Part shown: positions 47,901 through 50,338 of the stretch, piece by piece
Numbering within the stretch: the first letter of the stretch is position 1
Layout: the number at the start of each line of letters is the position of its first letter
Origin: Corallococcus coralloides DSM 2259
GTDB lineage: Bacteria > Myxococcota > Myxococcia > Myxococcales > Myxococcaceae
Direction: 5' to 3'
DNA: 64,000 bases
Assembly: GCF_000255295.1 (NCBI RefSeq)
Contig: NC_017030.1
Coordinates: 3,162,001 to 3,226,000, forward strand
The notes under the pieces: generated by a model
Databases searched by the model: none
Told to the model about the DNA's origin: nothing
What the model saw: only the letters and a program-made list of their open reading frames with translations
Program-made: the position numbers and the translations under genes

Positions 47901-49072
47901 ACCTGGAAGAAGGGAGTGCGGCCCGGGATGCGCTCGGGCTTCAACTCCTCCACGAGCCGCTCGATGGGCAGCTCCTGGTGCTCCTGCGCACCGAGCACCG
48001 TCTCCCGCACCTGACGCAGCAGCGTGCGGAAGGACGCCGTGCCCGACACGCGGGTGCGAAGCACCTGGGCGTTGACGAAGAGGCCGATGAGGCCCTCCAC
48101 CTCGCCGCGCGTGCGCCCCGCCATGGGAGAGCCGACGGTGACGTCCTCCTGGCCGGAGTAGCGGGCCATCAGCATCTGCCAGCCCGTGAGCAGCGCCATG
48201 TAGAGGGAGGCACCCTCCTGCTGCGCCACGGCCTTCAGCGCGTCCGTCAATTCGCGCGGCAGCAGCACGTCGTGCCGGGCGCCTCGGCCGTCGCGGTTGG
48301 CGGGGCGAGGGAAGTCGGTGGGCAACTCCAGCGCGGAGGGCACTCCGGCCAGCTGGCGCTTCCAGTAGTCGAGTTGCTTCTCCAGCCGAGGGCCCTGCAT
48401 CCACTCGCGCTGCCAGACACCGAAGTCCGCGTACTGGATGCCCAGTGGCGGCAGCGGCACTGCCTGTCCTCGCGCGAAGGCTCCGTAGAGGAGCGCCACC
48501 TCGCGCACCAGCAGCGTCATGGACCAACCATCGGAGATGATGTGGTGCACCACCACGACGAGCAGGTGCTCTGCCGGTGCCGACGTCAGCAACAGCGCGC
48601 GCAGCAGCGGGCCCTTCGCGAGGTCGAAGGGCTGGGCCGCGGCTTCACGCGCCAGGCGCCACGCCTCCTCCGGCGCTGAGCCCGTGAGGTCCTTGCGCTC
48701 CAGGGGGAGGACCGGCTCCGGCGACACCACCTGCACGGGCCCCGAGGCGTCCTCGCGGAAGGTGGTGCGCAGCACTTCGTGACGGCGCACCACTTCGTGC
48801 AGCGCGCGCTCCAGCACGGCCACGTCGAGCGCACCCTCCAGACGCACCGCCATGGGCACGTTGAAGAGCGAGGTGCCGGGTTGCAGCTGATCAATGAACC
48901 AGAGGCGCTGCTGCGCGAAGGACAGCGGCAGCGGACGCGAGCGGTCCTGCACCGGGATGAGGCCCTGGACGGAGTTGCCCGCGGTGGCCTTTTGCGCGGC
49001 CATCTTCTTGAGCAACTCGGCGCGCTTCTCCGGTGAGAGGTTCGCGATCCGCTTCGACAGATCCTGGCTCAT
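26069..49072 (-). CDS. Giant NRPS, gene 2 (complete; seven C-A-T modules plus TE)
   Basis: Complete single-protein assembly line of 7,667 residues. Modules lie at about residues 1-1079, 1080-2136, 2137-3192, 3193-4249, 4250-5296, 5297-6341 and 6342-7388, followed by a type I TE at 7388-7667. T-domain Ser residues are at 1036, 2094, 3150, 4207, 5254, 6299 and 7345. Codes read by eye predict X-Gln-Val-Val-Ala-Ala-Ala. Every C domain has an intact HHxxSDG and no E domain interrupts the C-A-T spacing, so an all-L heptapeptide is expected, released by the TE as a linear acid or a ring. I chose ATG 49072 because GGAG lies 8 bases upstream and because gene 3 matches only from this codon. A GTG 60 bases upstream (49132) lacks a visible Shine-Dalgarno sequence and is a GGG in gene 3. 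Confidence 0.97.
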   Translation of the reverse strand: MSQDLSKRIANLSPEKRAELLKKMAAQKATAGNSVQGLIPVQDRSRPLPLSFAQQRLWFIDQLQPGTSLFNVPMAVRLEGALDVAVLERALHEVVRRHEVLRTTFREDASGPVQVVSPEPVLPLERKDLTGSAPEEAWRLAREAAAQPFDLAKGPLLRALLLTSAPAEHLLVVVVHHIISDGWSMTLLVREVALLYGAFARGQAVPLPPLGIQYADFGVWQREWMQGPRLEKQLDYWKRQLAGVPSALELPTDFPRPANRDGRGARHDVLLPRELTDALKAVAQQEGASLYMALLTGWQMLMARYSGQEDVTVGSPMAGRTRGEVEGLIGLFVNAQVLRTRVSGTASFRTLLRQVRETVLGAQEHQELPIERLVEELKPERIPGRTPFFQVMLTYQASFRGAATVEGVKLEALELDTFSAKFDLTLQVLETDAGLKGYLEYTSDIFTASTAARMAEHLRVLLQQAVAQPDAHVSSLQLLAGDERQQVLVEWNATRAPFPEACMHSLFEAQVRRAPEAVAAVFEGTHLTYAQLDARANQIAHALRRRGVGPEVRVALSVERSLDVVIGLLGILKAGGAWVPVDPLLPRERLAFMLEDSAAQVLVTQQPLVDRFPEALHARALCVDTERESLAQEPTDAPVTGVTPANMAYLLYTSGSTGTPKGTAVEHRNVANLVTHEAVAYGIGPGSRVLQFASLSFDLSVEEIFTTLCNGATLVLAPLEKLMPGAPLPVLLREQELSVVSLTPAALAATSSEGLPKVCTVISGGEALPADVVARWAPGRRLLNTYGPTEATVIATFGEVVADGNVPSIGKPLANVRVYVLDAHGQPVPVGVRGELHIGGVGVARGYAGRPGLTAERFVPDAFSGEEGARLYRTGDVVRWRADGQLDFVGRIDAQVKVRGFRIELGEVENALRAAPAVKDAVVLAREDSPGDKRLVAYVVGEALDVTALRAHLKQHLPEYMVPAAFVPMDALPLTSNGKVDRKALPAPDASVLRASHAYEAPATPLEEKLAALWSEVLRVPTVGRTDNFFELGGHSLLATQLVARVRSALGVELPLRALFEAPTIEALAERLQLTAAGTRLPPLTRIAHEGPPPLSFAQQRLWLLDQLQPGNAAYNIPAALRLKGHVDVESLRRAFETLVARHETLRTTFVQHQGQPAQSIHAPSTWTLSLLDVSSLPEPQREEEARRLANLEAHRPFDLEAGPLLRTSLVRLGDAEHLLLVTMHHIVSDGWSMGVLVRELTALYAAVHVAQAPTLAPIPVQYADFAVWQQGWLQGEALETQLAYWKEKLAGAPATLELPTDRPRPPVQSHRGASVDVRLALPVSESLKALARQEGATPFMLLLSAFQVLLSRYSGQDDISVGSPIAGRTQAETEGLIGFFVNTLVLRAHVDPRATFRELLAQVRGTTLAAYEHQHLPFEKLVEVLQPVRDLSRSALFQAMFTLQNAPMDALRVPGLSFEQLPLESNSAKFDLSLTLQESPQGFMGVLEYSSDLFDASTVQRMVGHLGVLLEAIAAQPDATLAGLPLLTAPERRQLLVDWNRTDAEFPRDTCFHEAFAAQALRTPEALAVLCRDQQLTFRELDARANQLAHRLVKLGIGPDVRVVLCVERSVEALVGILGVHKAGGAYVPLDFRYPREWLAHVLSDTGAPVVLTQRRLRDVLPLHTAHVVLLDPDAEEFAAESPEAPGVAVSAEHLAYIIYTSGSTGRPKGVMVQHRSVMNLRQGLASTVHQGRGAAERVSVNAPLSFDASVQQLVQVLDGHTLCIVPEEARADAGELVKRLGQDALDVLDCSPAHLRMLVDEGLLEKDVLPRRALVGGEAVDPGTWSRLAQHPRLRAFNVYGPTECTVDATACAFDASPTPTIGRPLANVRAYVLDKSLRPVPVGVAGELFLGGEGVARGYLNRPELTAERFIPDAFSASPGARLYRTGDVVRWRADGMLDYLGRADFQVKVRGFRIELGEIEAALLKHPQVHAAVVLAREDVPGDKRLVAYVVPTEGTDSALTADVLKDWLKQLLPEHMRPSTFLVLEALPLNANGKVDRKALPAPQAAALESTYVAPRSPAEEQLAALFSQVLRVERVGIHDDFFALGGHSLLATQLVSRVRSSFRVELPLRALFEAPTVAALAEGLRARTPGLHLPSLTRTSANGPRPLSFAQQRLWFLDQLTPGDASYNIPTALRLTGPVDVESLRRAFEALVARHDSLRTTIHEVQGQATQHVHDPATWTLPLLDLSALPDTQREAEAWRKVEEEAHQPFHLETGPLLRTALVRLAAEEHLLLVTMHHIISDGWSMGVLVRDLVAFYEAFSAGQTPTLAPLPVQYADFAERQRQWLQGESLETQLAYWKQQLAGAPAALELPTDHPRPSIQSHAGTSLAVRIPRETSAALKALAGREGATPFMVLLAAWQLLLARYSGQDDVSVGSPIAGRTQAETEGLIGFFVNTLVLRARVEPRATFRELLAQVRGTTLAAYEHQHVPFEKLVEAVQPVRDTSRSPLFQVLFALQNAPMEDLRVPGLTFRQVAAESRSAKFDLTLTLQDSPQGFVGWLEYSTALFKQGTVERMASHLRTLLEAVVATPEQPMAGLPLLSREERQRILVDWNDTTVPCPMDVPVHVHFSQQARRTPDAVALVQGEATLTYAQLEARANQLAHHLRSLGIAPGARVGLAIERSFEMVTALLAILKAGAAFVPVDRNAPVERIAMLLEDADVGVVLTHQPFASKLPASGTRVWLDTQQDVLAALPTRAPDVSVEGESLAYVMFTSGSTGRPKGVSVPHRGITRLVLGSTLMRFGPDEVWLQSAPVAFDASTLEIWGALLHGAKLVLTPPHALSLEELAEQLRRHRVTVLWLTTALFEQMALHQGEALAEVRQVLTGGELMPWARLRDHLARLPEGATLIHAYGPTENTTFSTTLPLHRGSVVEGPVSIGRPIPNSTAYVLDAHLNPVPVGVAGEVYVGGPGLAWGYLHRPDLTAERFVPHPFASTPGERLYRTGDKARWKEDGTLDFLGRVDFQVKVRGFRIELGEIEASLRAAPGVNEAVVIVRGADTDKRLVGYVTAHIGHALEVEGLKAHLRQHLPEYMVPSALGVLESLPLNVNGKVDRKALPEPEDTSRAASFVAPRTATEAQLAALFAEVLRVERVGIHDDFFALGGHSLLATQLVSRVRATFAVELALRGFFEAPTVAALAAKLDSAQSSGHRLPPLHPASHEGAVPLSFAQQRLWFLDQLTPGDASYNIPTALRLTGRVDVESLRRAFEALVARHESLRTTFQEHQGQATQHIHAPGAWALPLIDVSSLPEAQRESEARRRVAEDARQPFHLERGPLLRTALVRLGEEEHLLLVTMHHIVSDGWSMGVLVRELVTFYAAFTQGTAPALSPLPVQYADFAAWQRQWLQGETLEAQLRYWKQQLAGAPAALELLTDHPRPSIQSHAGAALTVQLPSETTQALKALARREGATPFMVLLAGFQLLLSRYAGQDDVSVGTPIAGRTQAETEGLIGFFVNTLVLRAQVNPRATFRELLAQVRGTTLAAFEHQHLPFEKLVEAVQSVRDASRSPLFQVMFALQNAPTGDLRIPGLTFQQVAAEARSAKFDLTLTLQDSPQGFVGWMEYSTALFERSTVERMASHLRTLLEAVAATPEQPMAGLSLLPSEERQRILVEWNDTTVASPMDVPVHVHFSQQAQRTPDAVALVLGDDSLTYGQLDARANQLAHHLRSLGITPGARVGLAIERSFEMVTAILAILKAGAAFVPVDRNAPLERIAMLLEDADVGVVLTHQPFASKLPASGTRVWLDTQQDVLAALPTHAPNVSVQGESLAYVMFTSGSTGRPKGVSVPHRGITRLVLGSTFMRFGPDEVWLQIAPIAFDASTLEIWGALLHGAKLILAPPHALSLEELAEQLRRYRVTSLWLTTALFEQMALHQGQALAEVRQVLTGGDVMPWSRLREHLPRLVEGATLIHAYGPTENTTFSTTLPLHRDMRVEGPVPIGRPIPNSTAYVFDANLHPVPVGVAGEVYVGGPGLAWGYLHRPDLTAERFVPHPFPSTPGERLYRTGDKARWKEDGTLDFLGRVDFQVKVRGFRIELGEIEAALRAFPGVNEAVVVARGSDADKRLIGYLSAHEGHALDMEALRAHLRQRLPEYMVPASLVLLEALPLNANGKVDRKALPEPGDAPRAASFVAPRTATEAQLAALFAEVLRVERVGIHDDFFALGGHSLLATQLVSRVRAAFGVELPLRALFGAPTVEALAPKLDEAPSSALRAPPLRPVSREGALPLSFAQQRLWLLDQLQPGDASYNVPTALRLSGRVDVEALRRAFEALIARHESLRTTLAASHEAPSQRIHTSAAWELPVVDVSALPQEQREEEGRRIVAEEARRPFQLATGPLLRGLLVRQEAEEHVLLVTMHHVISDGWSMGVLVREMAAFYEAFSTGSTPALAPLPVQYADFATWQRNWLQGEVLEAQLNYWKQRLAGAPAALELPTDRPRPPVQSHRGATVEVRIPVPLVEALKDLAQREGATPFMVLLAAFQVLLSRYSAQDDISVGSPIAGRTQAETEGLIGFFVNTLVLRAHVDPSATFRQLLLQVRGTTLAAYDHQHLPFEKLVEAVQPTRDLSRNPLFQAMFVLQNMPGEELRLPGLSMRTLPLETRSAKFDLSLGLRESPTGITGTLEYATDLFDATTVQRMAGHFGVLLEAIASKPDTRLGDLPLLTDTERQQLLLEWNPPAAQAPRESSIPAMVEAQVRRTPDALAVITPERQLTYREVDAKANQLAHRLRGLGVGPEVRVGLCVERTEDLVIGALGILKAGGAYVPLDPSYPRERLGWLLEDAQGPALVAHSHLLSALPETSATPVCLDSDAELAKQPTTAPAVGIHPGHLAYLIYTSGSTGRPKGVAISHGNAVSFLHWALETFSPEELKGTLAATSLNFDLSVFELFAPLSSGGAVVVARNALHLAELPTASHVTLVNTVPSAMAQLLRLGAVPPSVRVINLAGEALPETLAKQVYAVPTVQKLFNLYGPSEDTTYSTASLVGRDEAPLIGRPLPATRAYVLDASLQPVPVGVAGELYLAGEGQARGYLLRPELTAERFVPEPYGPPGGRMYRTGDRVRYRVDGRLEYLGRIDFQVKVRGFRIELGEIEAALRRAPGLKDAVVVAKGEAADKRLVAYVTPKASASLEVEALKAHLRQGLPEYMVPTTFVVLETLPLNSNGKVDRKALPEPEAPQSGSTYEAPRTEVEAKLASIWAEVLRLPQVGVKDSFFELGGHSLLATQVVSRVRAEFNVELPLRALFESSTVEALAGRLHGSASAQAPKFTRVTHDGPRPLSFAQQRLWLLDQLQPGDASYNIPTALQLSGHLDAEALRRAFESLVQRHEALRTTFHAYQDQPIQSIHAPSGWTLPLVDLSSLPEAQRQEEARRLANVEARRPFDLATGPLLRSTLVRMGGDSHLLLLTMHHIISDGWSMGILVREMAAFYEALSTGSTPALAPLPVQYADFATRQRDWLQGEVLDAQLHYWKQQLSGAPAALELPTDHPRPPVQSHRGATVEVRIPENVSRALKALAQQEGATPFMTLLAAFQVLLSRYSAQDDVSVGTPIAGRTQAETEGLIGFFVNTLVLRAQLNPRATFRELLAQVRGTTFAAFEHQHLPFEKLVEAVQPARDLSRSPLFQAMFVLQNTPNEALRLPGLAFQALPLEAHFAKFDLSLALQEVQAGLVGTLEYATDLFDAATIQRMAGHFGVLLEAIAQQPDTKLGDLPLLTDTERRQLLVEWNPEVAPAIREPSIPAMVEAQVRRTPDALAIITPERQLTYRELDAKANQLAHRLRSLGVGPEVRVGLCVERTEDLVIGALGILKAGGAYVPLDPSYPRERLGWLLEDAQGPALVAHSHLLSALPETSATPVCLDSDAELAKQPTTAPVVDIHPGHLAYLIYTSGSTGRPKGVAISHGNAVSFLHWALETFTPEELKGTLAATSLNFDLSVFELFAPLSSGGAVVVARNALHLAELPTASHVTLVNTVPSAMAQLLRLGAVPPSVRVINLAGEALPETLAKQVYAVPTVQKLFNLYGPSEDTTYSTASLVGRDEVPLIGRPLPATRAYVLDASLQPVPVGVAGELYLAGEGQARGYLLRPELTAERFVPEPYGPPGGRMYRTGDRVRYRVDGRLEYLGRIDFQVKVRGFRIELGEIEAALRRAPGLKDTVVVAKGEAADKRLVAYVTPKASASLEVEALKAHLRQGLPEYMVPTTFVVLETLPLNSNGKVDRKALPEPEAPQSGSTYEAPRTEVEVKLASIWAEVLRLPQVGVKDSFFELGGHSLLATQVVSRVRAELGVELPLRALFESPTVEALAGRLHGSTSTHAPKLTRTTHDGPLPLSFAQQRLWLLDQLQPEDASYNLPAALQLSGHLDVEALRRAFEALVARHEALRTTFHEHQGQPTQWIHAPAEWTLPLMDLSSLPEDEREKEARKLADAEARRPFRLATGPLLRSALVRLSEDSHLLLVTMHHIVSDGWSMGVLVRELISLYAAFHDGKDPGLTPLPVQYADFAAWQRNWLQGEALDAQIRYWKQQLSGAPAALELPTDRPRPPVQSHRGATVEVRIPENVSRALKALAGREGATPFMVLLAAFQVLLSRYSAQDDISVGSPIAGRTQAETEGLIGFFVNTLVLRAQLNPRATFRELLTQVRGTTFAAFEHQHVPFEKLVEAVQPTRDLSRSPLFQAMFVLQNTPNEALSLPGLSFQSLPLEAHFAKFDLSLGLREGRDGFAGTFEYATDLFDATTVQRMAGHFGVLLEAIATKPESRLGDLPLLTNAERQQLLVEWNPPSTQMQRAPSIPAMVEAQVRRTPDALAIITPERQLTYRELDAKANQLANRLRGLGVGPEVRVGLCVERTEDLVIGALGILKAGGAYVPLDPSYPRERLGWLLEDAQGPALVAHSHLLSALPETSATPVCLDSDAELAKQPTTAPAVGIHAGHLAYLIYTSGSTGRPKGVAISHGNAVSFLHWALETFTPEELKGTLAATSLNFDLSVFELFAPLSSGGAVVVARNALHLAELPTASHVTLVNTVPSAMAQLLRLGAVPPSVRVINLAGEALPETLAKQVYAVPTVEKLYNLYGPSEDTTYSTASLVGRDEVPLIGRPLPATRAYVLDASLQPVPVGVAGELYLAGEGQARGYLLRPELTAERFVPEPYGPPGGRMYRTGDRVRYRVDGRLEYLGRIDFQVKVRGFRIELGEIEAALRRAPGLKDTVVVAKGEAADKRLVAYVTARDGHSLDSEALKAHLRQQLPEYMVPSTLLVLDALPLNSNGKVDRKALPEPDAHAIEARDFVAPRDALETQLARIWEDVLGVRSVGVRSSFFELGGHSLLAVRMLASIRERLGLSLPLSVLFQQPTVEQLAQVLRDDSQAWTPLVPLERGAPGHRPLFLVHPGGGNVLAYSELARRLGPSLPVYGLQSRGLDGRPVVESIEEMAALYIEAIRTVQPQGPYQLGGWSLGGVIAYEMARRLREAGEAVELLALIDAHVPGITPPSETEPHFSSEARVRIAFARTTATAFGQELSVSDEALAQGNDDAMLDHLLQEGVRARILDAHSGATQLHALFRVFQANLFAQEKYVPRPYDGTALLLSASEAAAELPRHRGWEPLVRGGLEVHDVPGSHHELLQDSHLAPIVERLRPFLTRESPTPTGS
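26910..30047 (-). other. Gene 2 module 7: C-A-T, predicted Ala
   Basis: Residues 6342-7388. A3 near 28156, T Ser residue 7345. Code DLFNNALTYK. After NGKVDRKALPEP the sequence switches to DAHAIEARDFVAPRDALE and a T domain of the TE-linked type (GGHSLLAVRM), shared with the last module of gene 1 although that module activates Val. Confidence 0.86.
27438..27748 (-). repeat. 311-base exact repeat, copy in gene 2 module 7
   Basis: I found no difference from 30573-30883 over 311 bases. It lies in the later part of the Ala A-core. The same tract in module 5 and in gene 3 is similar but carries substitutions. Confidence 0.85.
30048..33182 (-). other. Gene 2 module 6: C-A-T, predicted Ala
   Basis: Residues 5297-6341. 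A3 near 31291, T Ser residue 6299. Code DLFNNALTYK. The C-terminal part of its A-core (30573-30883) is base-for-base identical to that of module 7. Confidence 0.86.
30573..30883 (-). repeat. 311-base exact repeat, copy in gene 2 module 6
   Basis: Partner of 27438-27748, one module (3,135 bases) away. Identity at synonymous sites points to recent gene conversion or duplication between adjacent modules. Confidence 0.85.
33183..36323 (-). other. Gene 2 module 5: C-A-T, predicted Ala
   Basis: Residues 4250-5296. C active site reads HHVISDG (V in place of the usual I). A3 near 34429, T Ser residue 5254. Code DLFNNALTYK. Confidence 0.86.
36324..39494 (-). other. Gene 2 module 4: C-A-T, predicted Val
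   Basis: Residues 3193-4249. A3 near 37600, T Ser residue 4207. Code DALWLGATFK. Very similar to module 3 throughout, so the two probably arose by module duplication. It is the positional counterpart of the chimeric Ala module 4 of gene 3. Confidence 0.83.
39495..42662 (-). other. Gene 2 module 3: C-A-T, predicted Val
   Basis: Residues 2137-3192. A3 (MFTSGSTGRPKG) near 40769, T Ser residue 3150. Code DALWLGATFK from FDASTLE, VLW, VLTGG, HAYG and TTF. Confidence 0.83.
42663..45836 (-). other. Gene 2 module 2: C-A-T, predicted Gln
   Basis: Residues 1080-2136. A3 near 43942, T Ser residue 2094. Code DAQDLGVVDK (glutamine). The C domain resembles those that precede Glu and Ala modules elsewhere in the window (LSFAQQRLWLLDQLQPG, then NAAYNIP) and is unlike the C domain in the same position of gene 3 (DQLTPDDASYNLPVALRLLG). 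Confidence 0.88.
45837..49072 (-). other. Gene 2 module 1: C-A-T, code DLESIGTVIK (substrate uncertain)
   Basis: Residues 1-1079. The N-terminus MSQDLSKRIANLSPEKR leads into a C domain with HHIISDGWS. A3 reads LYTSGSTGTPKG and is encoded near 47087-47120. T Ser is residue 1036, the same number as in gene 3. Code residues come from FDLSVEE, VVS, VISGG, NTYG and TVI. No acyl-CoA ligase or fatty-acyl loading domain precedes it in the gene. Confidence 0.86.
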
Positions 49073-49227
49073 CTCATGTACTCCGCACTGGGGGACGCCA
49101 CTGCGCACGAGCACCAGCCGGGCCGGTGGCACTCGTGAGAATTCCGGCGTGTGGCTGGTGCCGGATTTCCGCCCTGCGCCGCTCTCCCGGGAGAGACGCG
49201 AGGGTGGGTCAAATTCATATGGGTGAG
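49073..49227 (-). promoter_or_regulatory. 5' leader of gene 2 with two hairpins and Shine-Dalgarno site
   Basis: Counterpart of the gene 3 leader. A stem-loop at 49108-49135 keeps its shape using G-U pairs where gene 3 uses other bases. A perfect 14-base palindrome CTCTCCCGGGAGAG lies at 49182-49195. GGAG at 49084-49081 is 8 bases before the ATG at 49072. Confidence 0.5.
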
Positions 49228-49255
49228 ATTATTCCGCCTACGCAGCCCCTGTCAT
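49228..49255 (-). promoter_or_regulatory. Candidate sigma70-type promoter of gene 2
   Basis: ATGACA (49255-49250), 16 bases, AATAAT (49233-49228) on the minus strand, preceded by an AT-rich stretch (about 49256-49310). The boxes and spacing are the same as before gene 3; the spacer differs at most positions. The start codon is 156 bases downstream, leaving a long untranslated leader. Confidence 0.55.
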
Positions 49256-49488
49256 GAGGGCGGATCAATACCCACTCGAATGAATTCAAGTATTTATGGG
49301 ATTGTTCTGGTTCCCCGAAGGCAGGGAGGGAAGGACGTCAGGTGTCCTCCGGAGTGAGACCTGCTCCCAGCGTCTCCTCCATGATCGAGGAGAGCGCAGG
49401 GGCCGGATTTCGCGCCTCGGAAGGGCCACGCGCCATCGTCGTGATGATCCACGACGGTGGGTCGCCTCGCTTCACTCCAACCCCGGAG
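49256..49488. other. Non-coding gap between gene 1 stop and gene 2 promoter
   Basis: About 230 bases. The part next to the promoter (about 49256-49310) is noticeably AT-richer than the rest of the window. I see no ORF with a Shine-Dalgarno site, no tRNA and no clear similarity to the equivalent gap before gene 3, so the gene 2/gene 3 likeness stops near the -35 box. Confidence 0.4.
49433..49460 (-). terminator. Possible hairpin after gene 1
   Basis: An 11-bp stem with one mismatch and a 6-base loop lies about 28 bases after the gene 1 stop. No T run follows on the minus strand, so this is a weak terminator candidate. It could instead protect the 3' end or be incidental in GC-rich DNA. Confidence 0.25.
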
Positions 49489-50338
49489 TCAGCTCCCCGT
49501 GGCTTGCCCGGGCGCGGTACCGGAGACCCGCGCGAGCGCCTCTCGCAGGTGCTCGACGACAGGCCCGAGGTGCGGGTCCTGCATCAGGGCGTGGTGGCCA
49601 CCGGGGACTTCGTGCACCTGCAGGCCACCGCGCACCAGGGGCTCCCATCCGCGGTGACGCGGAGTCCCGGCGGCGGCTTCGCTCGCGCTCAGGAGCAGGG
49701 CGGCGCCGTCGTAGGGCTGGGGCACGTACTTCTCATGGGCGAAGAGGTTGGCCCGGAAGACGTTGAAGAGGGCACGCAGCTGGGCCGGGCCGGAGTGCGC
49801 GTCGAGGATGCGCGCCCGGAGTCCTTCCTGCAGCAGGTGGCCCAGCATCGCGTCGTCGTCCTGCGCCAGGGCTTCGTCCGCGGCGGAGAGCTCCTGGCCG
49901 AAGGCGGTGGCGGTGGCATGGGCGAAGGCGAGCCTCGCGCGGGCCTCGGAGTCGAGCTGCGTGGCTTCCTGGACGGACTTCGTCAGGCCGTGGACGTGGG
50001 CGTCGATGAGGGCGAGCAGGTCCACGGCTTCACCGGCTTCGCGCAGCCTGCGGGCCATCTCGTAGGCGATGACGCCGCCCAAGGACCAGCCTCCCAGTTG
50101 GTAGGGGCCGTGGGGCTGCACGGTGCGGATGGCTTCGAGGTAGAGGCTGGCCATCTCCTCGATGGACTCGGCGACGGGCTGTCCGTCGAGGCCACGCGAC
50201 TGGAGGCCGTAGACGGGCAGAGCGGGGCCCAGACGGCGCGCCAGCTCCGAGTAGGCCAGGACGTTGCCGCCACCGGGGTGGACGAGGAAGAGAGGACGCT
50301 GGTTGGGCTCTCCGCGCTCCAGTGGGACGAGGGGCGTC
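49489..50338 (-). other. Gene 1 terminal thioesterase domain
   Basis: Same type as the gene 2 TE: FLVHPGGGNV start, GGWSLGG with the nucleophilic Ser codon at 50083-50085, LALIDAHVHG, and His in VPGGHHALMQD. It is three codons longer from T Ser to stop and visibly more diverged from the gene 2 TE than the module sequences are from each other. It ends QATGS. Confidence 0.93.

Larger units (their letters stand above)
45837..49255 (-). repeat. Direct repeat, copy in gene 2 (promoter, leader, module 1)
   Basis: Partner of 22409-25825, separated by about 23.4 kb. It indicates duplication of an NRPS 5' end together with its promoter. Confidence 0.9.

Noticed and set aside
49073-49132. A 20-residue N-terminal extension of gene 2 starting at GTG 49132
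   Set aside because: No Shine-Dalgarno site precedes it, the codon is GGG in gene 3, and the segment overlaps the leader hairpin; ATG 49072 has GGAG at 8 bases.
49108-49135. The leader hairpin as a known riboswitch
   Set aside because: It does not resemble any riboswitch family I know, and no terminator-antiterminator pair is evident.
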